NCBI GenBank assembly: GCA_947477885.1
Contig: CANJUD010000008.1
Location: 1 to 64,000, forward strand
Length of the DNA: 64,000 bases
Reading direction: 5' to 3'
DNA from: Bacteroidota bacterium
GTDB taxonomy: Bacteria; Bacteroidota; Bacteroidia; UKL13-3
A model generated the notes under the pieces. The model was not told where the DNA came from, searched no databases, and saw nothing but the letters and a program-made list of their open reading frames with translations. How positions within the stretch are numbered: the stretch's first letter is position 1; every line of letters starts with the position of its first letter. The position numbers and the translations under genes are program-made. This document shows, piece by piece, positions 36,469-46,235 of this stretch.

Positions 36469-38520
36469 TCACTCCCCAACCACAACCATCCCCACCATCC
36501 TTCTCCCATTCTCCAACAATTCCACCAAATAAATCCCAGTCCCATATTCCCCAATATCATAACTAAAACTCTCTCCAGAAATATTGGTTTTCTGCATAAT
36601 TACTTGCCCAGTTATATTATATATTTTAAGGTTTGCATTTTGGATTCTTTTATCAAGCGAAATCATAAATTTTCCTTGGGTTGGATTGGGAAATATTTGT
36701 ATATTATCTTGGTTTTGTTGGGCAATACTTGCATTGTTAATATGATAACAAGTAGAGGTATAAGTGCAGATGGAATCAGTAATAATAACGCCGTAATCCC
36801 CATTCACAGCGGGTTTGAAGCTCTGTTTAGTTTCACCAGAAATGGGTGCATAGTTTTTATTACAATCAATCCATTGGTATTTTTTTCCTATTGCTTGGGC
36901 AGTGAGTACATTCCAAATTTTTATTACCGCCGTATCTATGGCATCAATGGTTACATTCAGAGTAATAAAACTATCACAACCTCGGGTATTGATTAATGTG
37001 TCATGGTACACACCAGTTGTATTATAATACTTTTTGTTAAATAAAATCTTAAAACATGACAATGTATCTTTTGTGCCTACTGTGCTTTCACATTGTTTTA
37101 TTTTATGTATAAATAAATCACTATTACCCGCAGAAATCAAATTTGTAGTTTGTGTACTATCAATAGCAAAATTTGAAGTGTCCTCAAAATAGCCTCCTGT
37201 ATATACATCCCCATAACTATCTGTTATCAACGTTTGACCTATATCATTAAGCAATCCTCCTAGCTTATAGGCCCATACAAACCCTCCCGAGGTGTCCAGT
37301 TTATATATAAATGCATCTAACCCATTTGCTGTAATATTATATACTGATGCTCCCGGGTCAAAATCAGCGGTGCTATCAAAATATCCAGTACTATATAGAT
37401 TGCCTTTTTTATCTAAAGTAATACAATTGCCCAATTCAGTCCCAGTGCCGCTAATTTGTTTGGCCCACGAAAAGTTACCTTTCACATCCAACTTTAATAT
37501 ATATATATCTACACCACCAGCCACTGTTAAATTATACTTAGGTGGCCCTGGATTAAAATCAACTGTGTTGGAAAAAAAACCAGTACTATATATATTTCCC
37601 GCAGCATCTGAAATGATGGAAAGCCCTTGATCATCGCTAGTTCCACCCATTCTTTTGGCCCAAACAAAATTACCTCCTGAGTCGAGTTTTGAGATAAATA
37701 TTTCAGTACCCCCTTGCGATTTTAATATAAAAGTATTGGAGCCTGGATCAAAATCTGCATCTTCCTGATAAAAACCAGTTGTATATATATTTTCAGATGC
37801 ATCAACGGTGATGGAATTTCCGCCTTCGGTAAAAAGTCCGCCCATAGCTTTGGCCCATATAAAATTACCTGCTGTGTCCAATTTAATAAGATGTATATCG
37901 AACTCACCTGCAGAAGTAAGATTGGAAGTATTTCCCGATGGGTCAAAATCTACAGTGTATTGAAAAGTTCCTGTTATATATATCGATGAATTTTTTATAA
38001 CCATAGAATTTGCATAATCATATCCAGCTCCGCCCATTTTTTTGGCCCACACAAAATTTCCCGACGCGTCTAGTTTTAAAATAAATATATCATCTAACCC
38101 TGCCGAACCCAAATTGTATGCTTGATTTGAAGGATCAAAATCGGCATAGTCTTCAAAAAAACCAGTTGTATATATTGCTCCTTCCGCATCAACTGCAATG
38201 GATAGTCCCGTCTCCACAAAGTCGCCGCCCATTGCTTTGGCCCACATAAAGTTTCCTTTTGCATCTAATTTACAAACAAAAATATCCTGAGTTAATGAAG
38301 CAGCAGACAAGTAAAATATACCTGTTGGCGACGGGTCAAAATCTACTTTACCTGTAAAACTTCCAGATATGCAAATATTACCTTTGGGGTCAACAGCTAT
38401 GGCATAAGCCTCATCGAAAGCTGCACCGCCTATTTTTTTTACCCAGTCCAAAGTTACTGTTTGTGCCTGAACACAGCAGCTTATAAGAATAACGAAGAGC
38501 GTGAATGTTATTTTTTTCAT
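36469..38520 (-). CDS. Secreted SBBP-type beta-propeller protein with T9SS type A sorting domain
   Basis: A 683-residue exported protein with a signal peptide (1-19, VQAQ). About eight imperfect repeats of 50-55 residues follow (residues 25-460), each with FVWAK-x-MGG, a SITVDASENIYTTGF-type strand and DFDPG. These are SBBP repeats that fold as propeller blades. A Cys-containing linker follows (about 470-600), then a sorting domain (IFPNPTQGKF, LKIYNITGQVI, GTGIYLVEL). It is probably displayed or secreted by the type IX system. Ligand unknown. Confidence 0.9.
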   Translation of the reverse strand: MKKITFTLFVILISCCVQAQTVTLDWVKKIGGAAFDEAYAIAVDPKGNICISGSFTGKVDFDPSPTGIFYLSAASLTQDIFVCKLDAKGNFMWAKAMGGDFVETGLSIAVDAEGAIYTTGFFEDYADFDPSNQAYNLGSAGLDDIFILKLDASGNFVWAKKMGGAGYDYANSMVIKNSSIYITGTFQYTVDFDPSGNTSNLTSAGEFDIHLIKLDTAGNFIWAKAMGGLFTEGGNSITVDASENIYTTGFYQEDADFDPGSNTFILKSQGGTEIFISKLDSGGNFVWAKRMGGTSDDQGLSIISDAAGNIYSTGFFSNTVDFNPGPPKYNLTVAGGVDIYILKLDVKGNFSWAKQISGTGTELGNCITLDKKGNLYSTGYFDSTADFDPGASVYNITANGLDAFIYKLDTSGGFVWAYKLGGLLNDIGQTLITDSYGDVYTGGYFEDTSNFAIDSTQTTNLISAGNSDLFIHKIKQCESTVGTKDTLSCFKILFNKKYYNTTGVYHDTLINTRGCDSFITLNVTIDAIDTAVIKIWNVLTAQAIGKKYQWIDCNKNYAPISGETKQSFKPAVNGDYGVIITDSICTYTSTCYHINNASIAQQNQDNIQIFPNPTQGKFMISLDKRIQNANLKIYNITGQVIMQKTNISGESFSYDIGEYGTGIYLVELLENGRRMVGMVVVGE

Positions 38521-38529
38521 TACGCAATA

Positions 38530-38622
38530 TTACAATAAATAGGATAAAGATAAAAGACGAAAGACAAAAGGGATAAGGAGCAAGGAATAAGGAGTAAGTC
38601 ATCAGGCGTTTGCTCCTTACCC
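38530..38622. repeat. Degenerate simple-sequence island
   Basis: Purine-rich GATAAAGAT/GACGAAAGAC units pass into AAGGAGCAAGGAATAAGGAG and then the complementary CTCCTTACCCTTACTCC, so the island can fold back on itself. A C/T-rich partner lies at 39420-39460. Confidence 0.7.
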
Positions 38623-39336
38623 TTACTCCTTCTTTCTCCAAACCTTCTGTATACAAAAATTATCACCTTCACATATTTCTAACCAATAAATTCCTTCTGC
38701 AAATTCAGCAACATTTATCATGAAATTGGTTTCATTTATATTTACTTTTTGTATTATAATTTTGCCTGTTGTATTATATAGTATGATACTGGCATTTTTA
38801 AAATTTGCAGTAGGTTGTATATTTATTACACAACCTGCCAGGTTTTCTTCAATGCTTACATTATAAGGTAATACAGGGCCAGCATAGCCATTTGGGTTTG
38901 AGGTAGAAGTTTCCATAACGGTGATATTAATTTTATTTTCATTGTGATATTGTTCGCATCTATTATTGATACAGTTTTGTATAAGTTCAGTATCAGGGCC
39001 ATCAAATTCGGTTTCTAATTTAAAAGGTCTGATCGCATATAAATCTCCATGATTATCTATATTGATTGATTCTCCCAATATGCTGCCTACAACCTGCGTG
39101 GCAAAACCATAGGTATTATCTGCATTTAATTTGATTGGAATGCCCGTTGTATTCAGTAATTCTGAATCGGATGTTGTATTTATTGGGGCGTCATAAAACC
39201 CCCTTGACGTAATAGTTTTGCTTGGGATAGCTTGGTGTATATTATACTTCCTTGCTATTTTATCGGGGGTAATTGTTTGAGCATTTATTATACCAACTAA
39301 CATGGTGGTAATAAAAAGATATATAAAGTGTTTCAT
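38623..39336 (-). CDS. Secreted protein with T9SS-like C-terminal domain
   Basis: A 237-residue exported protein with a signal peptide (1-19, INAQ), a body of about 140 residues of unknown fold containing three Cys (IQNCINNRCEQ), and a C-terminal ~75-residue domain resembling a type A sorting domain (IILYNTTGKII, FAEGIYWLEICEG, ending WRKKE). The usual YPNP motif is missing and is replaced by GCVINIQPTANF. Sorting by T9SS is probable but less sure than for its neighbours. Confidence 0.75.
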   Translation of the reverse strand: MKHFIYLFITTMLVGIINAQTITPDKIARKYNIHQAIPSKTITSRGFYDAPINTTSDSELLNTTGIPIKLNADNTYGFATQVVGSILGESINIDNHGDLYAIRPFKLETEFDGPDTELIQNCINNRCEQYHNENKINITVMETSTSNPNGYAGPVLPYNVSIEENLAGCVINIQPTANFKNASIILYNTTGKIIIQKVNINETNFMINVAEFAEGIYWLEICEGDNFCIQKVWRKKE

Positions 39337-39465
39337 TGTAGTAAGTATTATTTGTGTTAACTGGTATCGAAATAGTTTTTCATTGTATTATTTATAAAGG
39401 AAAAGGTTTGAGGAGCTTGCGCCGCATGGTCCTTATTCCTTGCTCCTTATTCCTTACTATTGTTT

Positions 39466-40137
39466 TTAATGTTTCACCACAAATTTTAAAGATTGTATTC
39501 TTTTACCATACGAAGTTAAATAATATATACCTTCAGCATAGTTTGAAACATCAATTCCTGAATTGTTATAAGGTCCATTATAATATATCTTACCATCATT
39601 TGCAAATATTAAAATTGTAGTTATATCTAAATAATCTGTTGTGTTATTAATAAGTGCCATATTGTTATTGGTAGGGTTTGGATATATGCTAATAGTAGGA
39701 ACCAATATTGGTTGTGCTATAGTAACAGCTTTTACTCCTAAGGTTTGCGCATATTGATTCATATCTTTTTGTAGCAGTTTATAATACCAAGTTCCAGTTT
39801 GCCCGGTAAGTTGTTCAGAAAAACTATAACGTGCAGTTATAGTGCTGTTAACTTGTGCAGATAGTTCACCTACATATTCAAATAGTATCCCATCTTTACT
39901 ACGTTGTATTATAAAAAGTTCGGAATTTATTTCAGAATTTGTACTCCACTTAAGTGTGACAATTTCATGGTCAATTTCAGCAGTGAAGCTGGTTAGCATT
40001 ACTGGCAGAGCAATTGATTTGCTTGCAGTGCCTAAGGCATACCCATCGCCATTGCCTCCGTGGTACTTGTTTAGTGTTTGTGCTTTTACATGTAAGCTAC
40101 AAATAATAATTGCGGTTGTTAATATTAAATTTTTCAT
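39466..40137 (-). CDS. Secreted protein with T9SS type A sorting domain
   Basis: A 223-residue exported protein with a signal peptide (1-19, VKAQ). The body has the segment ALPVMLTSFTAEIDHEIVTL, typical of the fibronectin-like domain placed before many sorting domains (LPVxLxxFxA...VxLxWxTxSExN). A C-terminal sorting domain follows (SIYPNPTNN, ILIFANDGKIYYNG, YAEGIYYLTS). Almost nothing else is present, so this is close to a bare carrier of the linker plus sorting module. The start ATG is preceded by AT-rich repeats. Confidence 0.85.
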   Translation of the reverse strand: MKNLILTTAIIICSLHVKAQTLNKYHGGNGDGYALGTASKSIALPVMLTSFTAEIDHEIVTLKWSTNSEINSELFIIQRSKDGILFEYVGELSAQVNSTITARYSFSEQLTGQTGTWYYKLLQKDMNQYAQTLGVKAVTIAQPILVPTISIYPNPTNNNMALINNTTDYLDITTILIFANDGKIYYNGPYNNSGIDVSNYAEGIYYLTSYGKRIQSLKFVVKH

Positions 40138-40222
40138 GAGTGAAATATGTTTAATGATGAATGATAAATGATAAATTATGGATTATGGATGGTAAATTTT
40201 GACTAACTACTAACTACTAAAT

Positions 40223-41755
40223 TTAAGGTGCTGTTCTAACTCCACGTCCGCTGCGACCCCAATTGTATGAGTAATCGGTATAGCCTATCCATTCGCGGTC
40301 AGATACACGCAACTTTGTACTTCCGTATGCAATACTTCCACCACGGTAACCACAACCTGTTCCATTTGATATATATGCTGATGCACTTGAATATCCAGGC
40401 CAATCACTGTTGGTTGCATAGCCACCTGTAGTTAAATTTCCATCACCATGTGTACCTGTAAAACCGCGACCTGTGCTGGTGGATATGTTCACCACACGTT
40501 CCCAAGCATTGCCACTCATTTCCATTATACCATAATAAGATGCACCAGAAGTAACACGCGAAGAACTTGATGTGGCGAACATACCGGTTCTAACAACGCC
40601 ATCAATATAACTTGCACCTGTGGCAAAATATACTGCATTGCCCGTTGTGGTGCTGGCTGAACTAGCTACCTCATTGCTGTCAGCTGCGTGAGACAAGCTA
40701 TAGCTTGATGAGTATATAGAAGTAGTTCCCCAAGCATATTCATTGCTCACAGGTGTTTGATCGCCCCTGCATGCTTTCTCAAATTCAAGTTCGGTCATGG
40801 GGCGCAGACCTGACCAGTCTAGGTATGAGGCCACCTGTCCGTAGGTCATATAGTTGCAGCTAATATTTGCACCCGCACAGCTAAAGGTTATTGCATCACT
40901 TGTGCCACTGCCTGATGCGGGACACATAATATAGTTTCTGTTCAATGCCCAGTTCTGTAAGCACATCACATAGTTTTTACCGCCGCTCACTGAACTTGAT
41001 GATATGGTGGAATTAACCATATGGTTTTGTTGGGTGCGGGTGAGGCAGTTCAAAAAATCAGTATATTGCCCTTGCGAGATTTCGTATTTCATGCAATAGA
41101 ATGCTGTATATCCATTTGGCCAAGATGCATTAGAAGGAGCAGTTTGACTTGTTGGATATCCGCCGCATTTTGGAGAGCTGCCACTGGGTGTGGTAGTTGC
41201 ATCAGAAGTATTTATATAAGTTTTTGTAAACTCTGAGCTGCCGCTACCACCGCTGCCTGCATAGAAAGATGCAGTGGGCACGTATACCATTTCGCATCCC
41301 ATTACTTTAATATTATACGCCTCATTGTCGCCAATTGAGTCGATTACATAATACCATTTAAGTTTTACTGAAGTGAGCGAAAGCGTGCCACTTCCAGTAT
41401 CAGTGCGGTATATAAATGCACCCTTTCCGTCTGATGGCACGCTGATGGTAGAACCAGTTGGTGCAGTATTGCCAGTTGTAGTGAGCGTAGCATGTTTCCA
41501 AGTAGTGCCGCCGCTGGTTTTAAATTTGATAAATACCCAAGCGGCATCCCAGTTAATAGCATCTCGGAAAGAATTTTCCCAACTGATGTCGAACTGCACC
41601 ATTATATAGTTGCCAGTACTACCTGATCCACCAGAGGTATTCTGCCCTGTTAGTTGCACGTTAGAGATGCTAAGGTTGTTAGCTTTTGCGTTGCCTAGCC
41701 AAAATAAACATAATATAATGACTACGATTTTTAGGATGTGTAATAGATTTTTCAT
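40223..41755 (-). CDS. Exported formylglycine-generating-enzyme-like (SUMF1-fold) protein
   Basis: About 510 residues from the ATG at 41755 (MKNLLHILKIVVIILCL); the longer frame starts 15 codons earlier with unsuitable residues. Signal peptide 1-25, then an all-beta N-terminal domain (SISNVQLTGQN...NWDAAWVFIKFK) common in Bacteroidota proteins of this type. From about residue 180 comes a SUMF1 domain with MVYVPTASFYAGS, RPMTELEFEKACRG, GIMEMSGNAWERV and CGYRGGSI. The two active-site cysteines of true formylglycine enzymes near the C-terminus are not visible, so it is probably a non-enzymatic lectin-like or structural relative. It ends in RGVRTAP and has no T9SS domain. Confidence 0.85.
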   Translation of the reverse strand: MKNLLHILKIVVIILCLFWLGNAKANNLSISNVQLTGQNTSGGSGSTGNYIMVQFDISWENSFRDAINWDAAWVFIKFKTSGGTTWKHATLTTTGNTAPTGSTISVPSDGKGAFIYRTDTGSGTLSLTSVKLKWYYVIDSIGDNEAYNIKVMGCEMVYVPTASFYAGSGGSGSSEFTKTYINTSDATTTPSGSSPKCGGYPTSQTAPSNASWPNGYTAFYCMKYEISQGQYTDFLNCLTRTQQNHMVNSTISSSSVSGGKNYVMCLQNWALNRNYIMCPASGSGTSDAITFSCAGANISCNYMTYGQVASYLDWSGLRPMTELEFEKACRGDQTPVSNEYAWGTTSIYSSSYSLSHAADSNEVASSASTTTGNAVYFATGASYIDGVVRTGMFATSSSSRVTSGASYYGIMEMSGNAWERVVNISTSTGRGFTGTHGDGNLTTGGYATNSDWPGYSSASAYISNGTGCGYRGGSIAYGSTKLRVSDREWIGYTDYSYNWGRSGRGVRTAP

Positions 41756-42059
41756 AATGTTTTGTATTAATTTCTTGATACAAAATTGAAGACTCCACAA
41801 TGGCTTATAGGATAAAAATTGAGGCTAAATTAAATTCCCAAGTAATGAGAAATTCGCCTTAAAAAAACTTAAGTATTTGAAAAAGAAGTTTTTAATTATG
41901 ATTAATGGGAGTATAAATTAAATAGCTAGTTGCCTAATATCAGTCAAATTAAACTTCTTTTCTACCCAACTTATGCATCTCATTATAGGAACCTTTGTTC
42001 TTTTAAATAAGTGCCACATTTATTATCAAATTTCAACATAACAATCGTTAAACCATAAA
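41756..42059. other. Intergenic region, nothing recognised
   Basis: AT-rich, no frame, promoter or REP element of note. A loose dyad of AAGAAGTTT and AAACTTCTT (near 41880 and 41950) is present. Confidence 0.4.
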
Positions 42060-44003
42060 TTACTCAAAACGCTCTTTCCTATCATACTCCCCTGTCTCTT
42101 TATAATACTTCCAAACCCCCATTTTGAGTCCGTTTTCGTAATTACCTTTTATTTTTAGCTTCCCATTTTCCCAATATTCTTTGTATTCGCCATGCATTTT
42201 ATTTTCTTCATTCATCTTGGCTTCTACTTTTATTTGACCATTAGGATAATGTTCTTCTTTGGTATTGTTTGCATAAGCAACTTGGGTTGAGTCATCTGTA
42301 ATTACTTTTTCTACACTGTCAGTAATAGTGGCTGAGTCATTCATTTTATGTTCATCAATATTGAATGCTAGGCGCAGTTTTACATCATAATACTTTCCGT
42401 TTCCTGTCATCTGAAAACCCATTTTTGGGAAACAAGTAATATACTTTTGGTTTTGTTTCATTTTATAATAGGTTTCAGGTTTCACGCTTGTGCGCATCAG
42501 TGGGAAGTACTGTTCCATATTTACATATACAAACACATTTGAATTGTCATTGAACTGGTCAATCAGTTTATTATATTCATCATTCTTGGCCAAAGTATTT
42601 CCTGCTGTATAGTCATCAATCATGCGGTGCATATTATACTCGGTGTTGGTAAAAACAATTCGATCTTCTATAATAGTATAATAAGGCATATCAAATTTTT
42701 CAAACATTTTCCCAAACATTTTTCTGAACAAACCACGAATTTTCATCCGTTTAATAGTATGCTCATTATACTCTTCAGTCTGTACTTTAAGTATTCCGAG
42801 GCTCCTTCTTTTGAGGCGTTTGGCAATCAAATCCATATTTTCCTGCATCGATTCTTTTTTATTGGCATGTATTACAATAGCATAGTCTGCACCTTTTGCC
42901 GAATCGTTTGGCGATAGCGTTACATAAGTTACTTCATCACCAATCCACGATATAATATTTTTTCGCAGTGTGATACCCAGAAACTGTTCGGTAGTATTTA
43001 CAATGCTGCTCATGGTGCCATAATCTTTATCGTTTAGTTGCATACTTTTATCTAGCTTCTCATAAAAGTCCCCAAATTTTTCATAGCCTAAACTCATACA
43101 CATGGCTGCTTGGTTTGTTATATATTCTTGGTTGCCCAATTTCCCCGTCCCGAATTGTAGCATATCACTCAAATGATTGTCCAACGAATCGTGTATGTTC
43201 AAATTACCATCCATTCTTATGGCATCATCGTCAACACTTCCAGTCATACCCGCATACTGTATAATATTACTGATATCTATATTTATTTGATCGAGCGGCT
43301 GCTGATAGCAGGCAATCAGATCATCATAATAAGTAGCATTTAGGTATAGTTTAAACAAACCACCATCGCCCGTGCGATTAGATACATCTTTAAATTTATT
43401 TTGTTTGGTAAAATAGGGCGAATCAACTGTATTGATAGCAGATTCAACCAACTTGCCCACATAGCTGCACACTAATTGATTTTCTATAATACTGGTATAT
43501 AATATTTCCCCTGTTTCAGGATCTAAGTTTTCAGTGATTTGATAGCTTTTATATTCCTTCGTTTTGGTTTTGAAACCACCCATTTTGCAAAGCATGTCAA
43601 TAGCCTGCTTGATAACGCCAATCTTAGATGCTCCCTGCAAATCGACTACATATAGAAAATCATAATCATTGGGCTTGGTTTTGTGGGCTGATATAAAAAC
43701 TTTGCGGTCGCCAAATGCATCAAATATGATATCATGTTCTTTAATCATTTTGTCAAGAGCATCGGCACTTTTTGCAATTTCAGAAAAAGTAGCCTGTGTT
43801 TTAATATGATTCCAGGGCTTAGACTCAGAAATTTTTTTCCATGATTTAATGGGCTGAGATGTTTCAATAATATATATCGCATCCGATGGTATACAGGCCA
43901 TGGCATCAATATTTTTAGATGCTGCAAAAAACTTAAGATATACAAAATATCCCACACCCAAAAGCAGGATGATGATGGTGAACCAAATGAAGAATTTTTT
44001 CAT
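42060..44003 (-). CDS. DUF3352-like membrane-anchored protein with C-terminal MORN-variant repeats
   Basis: A 647-residue protein. One N-terminal transmembrane segment (about 4-27) anchors it with the rest outside the cytoplasm. Residues 30-560 resemble DUF3352 proteins (MACIPSDAIYIIETSQP opening, FVYVNMEQYFPLM late). The tail (580-647) has MORN-variant repeats of the kind EEHYPNGQIKVEAKM and HGEYKEYWENGKLKIKGNY. The role is unknown. A TACCTTTG element overlaps the start region (44009-44016), giving a leaderless or nearly leaderless message. Confidence 0.8.
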   Translation of the reverse strand: MKKFFIWFTIIILLLGVGYFVYLKFFAASKNIDAMACIPSDAIYIIETSQPIKSWKKISESKPWNHIKTQATFSEIAKSADALDKMIKEHDIIFDAFGDRKVFISAHKTKPNDYDFLYVVDLQGASKIGVIKQAIDMLCKMGGFKTKTKEYKSYQITENLDPETGEILYTSIIENQLVCSYVGKLVESAINTVDSPYFTKQNKFKDVSNRTGDGGLFKLYLNATYYDDLIACYQQPLDQINIDISNIIQYAGMTGSVDDDAIRMDGNLNIHDSLDNHLSDMLQFGTGKLGNQEYITNQAAMCMSLGYEKFGDFYEKLDKSMQLNDKDYGTMSSIVNTTEQFLGITLRKNIISWIGDEVTYVTLSPNDSAKGADYAIVIHANKKESMQENMDLIAKRLKRRSLGILKVQTEEYNEHTIKRMKIRGLFRKMFGKMFEKFDMPYYTIIEDRIVFTNTEYNMHRMIDDYTAGNTLAKNDEYNKLIDQFNDNSNVFVYVNMEQYFPLMRTSVKPETYYKMKQNQKYITCFPKMGFQMTGNGKYYDVKLRLAFNIDEHKMNDSATITDSVEKVITDDSTQVAYANNTKEEHYPNGQIKVEAKMNEENKMHGEYKEYWENGKLKIKGNYENGLKMGVWKYYKETGEYDRKERFE

Positions 44004-44008
44004 AAGGG

Positions 44009-44016
44009 CAAAGGTA
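44009..44016 (-). promoter_or_regulatory. -7 promoter element, leaderless start
   Basis: The minus strand reads TACCTTTG, ending five bases before the ATG at 44003. Confidence 0.6.
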
Positions 44017-44247
44017 ATGAAGGATTTACGAAATTAGGAATTGGGAACAGAATAAGATTCGGGAGGGGTTTAGGTCGCCTGATTTTTTAGAACCATTAAG
44101 AAGTTAAGAAAATAAGGCTTGTTCGTTGTATGCATTATTGCCTTAATGTTTAAAATAAGTGGCAGTATAATTATCAGGCGTAAGCCAAATCGTATATCGT
44201 AAATTAGGTGCCAGCTCCTAAATCCATACCCCTTAATTCTCCGCACC

Positions 44248-44913
44248 CTAATTCATCTTCTTCACTGCAACTTTCTTATCATCTTCCAATAATAAATTTT
44301 TCTGCCATTCTTCTACATAGGCTGCTTCAAAATCGGAAAACTGGGGTTGATTGAGGGTGTAGCCATATATATAATACTGTGCTGATGCTCCAGAACTAAT
44401 TTTCTTGTCACGCCTCACATAAGAGAGAGCTACTTTTTTGCTAGCCTCGCCCTTGGTGATATTAGAAGTGGTAAGGTAGAAAGTTATCTGCTCGGCAATA
44501 CTACAGCTAGATAAGAAATAGTTAAAATGGTCAATCAAATATTGGGGTTCCTTTTTCATAGGCAATTCAAATTCTAAATCAGAATTTGGATCAACCATGA
44601 TAATGGCAGGTAGTTTATATACATTATATCTTCGGGCTATAGTGTTACCGTTACTGCCAGATATTTCAGCATCTAAACAATTGTAGTTGGCTTTTAATAC
44701 ATTCACTAACTCCGCATTCGACATAATCTCACGGGTAAATTTTTTGCTTTCGTAGCAATGGTTTGAGTGCACATATATCAATAATGGATGGTGCTCTTTT
44801 TTAGCAAATTCAAGTGCTGAATTTAAGTCGTGATGTGTGAAACATTTAGGCAAAGCTGATTTTGCACTATTTATACATATACTTATCGACAATATTACGA
44901 GTAGCTTTTTCAT
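44248..44913 (-). CDS. Exported thioredoxin-fold protein with CxxS site
   Basis: About 221 residues from the ATG at 44913 (MKKLLVILSISICINSAKS), preferred over an ATG eight codons upstream because it places the signal peptide at the N-terminus. The mature part has a thioredoxin-like core: KEHHPLLIYVHSNHCYESKK, then KLPAIIMVDPNSD (the cis-proline strand). The redox site reads C-Y-E-S instead of CxxC, so a classic dithiol oxidoreductase activity is unlikely; a monothiol or structural role is possible. The C-terminal third is helical and unassigned. Confidence 0.75.
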   Translation of the reverse strand: MKKLLVILSISICINSAKSALPKCFTHHDLNSALEFAKKEHHPLLIYVHSNHCYESKKFTREIMSNAELVNVLKANYNCLDAEISGSNGNTIARRYNVYKLPAIIMVDPNSDLEFELPMKKEPQYLIDHFNYFLSSCSIAEQITFYLTTSNITKGEASKKVALSYVRRDKKISSGASAQYYIYGYTLNQPQFSDFEAAYVEEWQKNLLLEDDKKVAVKKMN

Positions 44914-45292
44914 ATAATACATGGTTAAGGGATGCAATTTTAGAGTATCTGATTTTAAATGTCAACATTGTTTTTAACTTATAAACAATTTATAGACACA
45001 TGTTTTAAAATCTATATTATTCTTAGATATATATGATAGTGTAGGATTTTAGGATGTTTATTAAAGTGTACATAATGTTGTTTGGAAGAGGAATGTTTGC
45101 AGATACGCGTAATTGCGAGGATGAACGACGACGAACTCTCATTAAATGTGTGCTCGGGAACTTTTATCACTTCTAGCATACTATGATGGAGATTGCTTCG
45201 TCGCCCTTCCGCACAGGTATTACACACTACTTCTCGCAATAACGACAGAAGAGCTAGGAATATTTTTTTACAAGTTATTTATATTCTTCCTG
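44914..45292. other. Intergenic region with long hairpin element
   Basis: Apart from the hairpin repeat at 45108-45246 it is AT-rich and featureless. An open frame at 45012-45239 on the minus strand is produced by the repeat and is not counted as a gene. Confidence 0.6.
45108..45246. repeat. Long hairpin (MITE-like) element, copy 1
   Basis: Ends CGTAATTGCGAGGA (45108-45121) and CTCGCAATAACGAC (45233-45246) are inverted copies. Inside is GTGTGCTCGGGAACTTTTAT, shared with copy 3, and GATTGCTTCGTCG. About 139 bp, no coding capacity. Confidence 0.75.
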
Positions 45293-45300
45293 TAGTTTTG
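45293..45300 (+). promoter_or_regulatory. -7 promoter element of queG
   Basis: TAGTTTTG matches TAnnTTTG and ends eight bases before the TTG start, giving a near-leaderless transcript. Confidence 0.6.
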
Positions 45301-45308
45301 AACCAAGA

Positions 45309-46235
45309 TTGAATATTGAAAAACATACCGCTACTGTTAAACAAATTGCCCTAGAACTGGGATTCTCGTTTTGTGGAATTTCCAAAGCTGGATTTTTGGA
45401 ACAAGAAGCACCGCGTCTAGACAATTGGCTTACCCAAAATCTAAATGGTGAAATGGGCTATATGGCCAATTATTTCGACATGCGAGTTGACCCTAGAATC
45501 TTAGTTCCTGGGGCAAAAGCAGTTGTATCTTTATTATATAATTACTATCCCAAAGAGACAGAAATATATAATACGGGCGATGTGAAAATTGCCAAATATG
45601 CGTGGGGAGAAGACTATCATAAAGTAGTAAAAAGCAAACTGAAAACCATGCTTAAATTACTGAAGGAACAAATTGGAGATATAAGTGGGCGTGCATTTGT
45701 AGACAGTGCCCCCGTGCTCGACCGTGCATGGGCAGCAAAAAGTGGTTTAGGTTGGATAGGAAAAAATTCGATGCTCATCAATAAAAGTATCGGCTCCTAT
45801 TTTTTTATTGCTGAACTTATCATAGACCTGGAATTAATTCCGGATATAATACCCGCAAAAGACCATTGTGGAACCTGCACCGCTTGTATAGATGCTTGCC
45901 CCACTGATGCGATACTTTCGCCACAAATTGTAGATGGATCAAAATGTATATCATACTTTACTATTGAACTAAAAGGTGAAATCCCAAAAGCATATCATGA
46001 TAAAATGGAAGGCTGGGCTTTTGGTTGCGATATATGTCAGGATGTATGCCCTTGGAACAAATTCTCCCAACCACATCATGAACCCAAGTTTGAGCCCAAT
46101 AAAAATATATTAAATATGGACAAAAAAGAATGGCTTGAAATTACAGAAGATGTATTTAATATCATTACCGAGAAATCTCCATTGCAAAGGACTAAATTAA
46201 CTGGGATGAAAAGGAATTTGGGATTGAGTACTTAG
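45309..46235 (+). CDS. queG: Epoxyqueuosine reductase QueG
   Basis: Cobalamin- and Fe-S-dependent enzyme that reduces epoxyqueuosine to queuosine in tRNA, the step after QueA (22.8-23.8 kb). Seen: the N-terminal reductase domain ([16 protein letters not shown]), [10 protein letters not shown], and two 4Fe-4S motifs, [12 protein letters not shown] and, with the preceding [13 protein letters not shown]. It is 308 residues, the usual length. The start is TTG at 45309, supported by the promoter position. Confidence 0.95.
   Translation: MNIEKHTATVKQIALELGFSFCGISKAGFLEQEAPRLDNWLTQNLNGEMGYMANYFDMRVDPRILVPGAKAVVSLLYNYYPKETEIYNTGDVKIAKYAWGEDYHKVVKSKLKTMLKLLKEQIGDISGRAFVDSAPVLDRAWAAKSGLGWIGKNSMLINKSIGSYFFIAELIIDLELIPDIIPAKDHCGTCTACIDACPTDAILSPQIVDGSKCISYFTIELKGEIPKAYHDKMEGWAFGCDICQDVCPWNKFSQPHHEPKFEPNKNILNMDKKEWLEITEDVFNIITEKSPLQRTKLTGMKRNLGLST

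Noticed and set aside
45012..45239. 75-codon minus-strand open frame
   Set aside because: Encoded mostly by the long hairpin repeat; the same repeat gives similar nonsense peptides at 54.4 kb.
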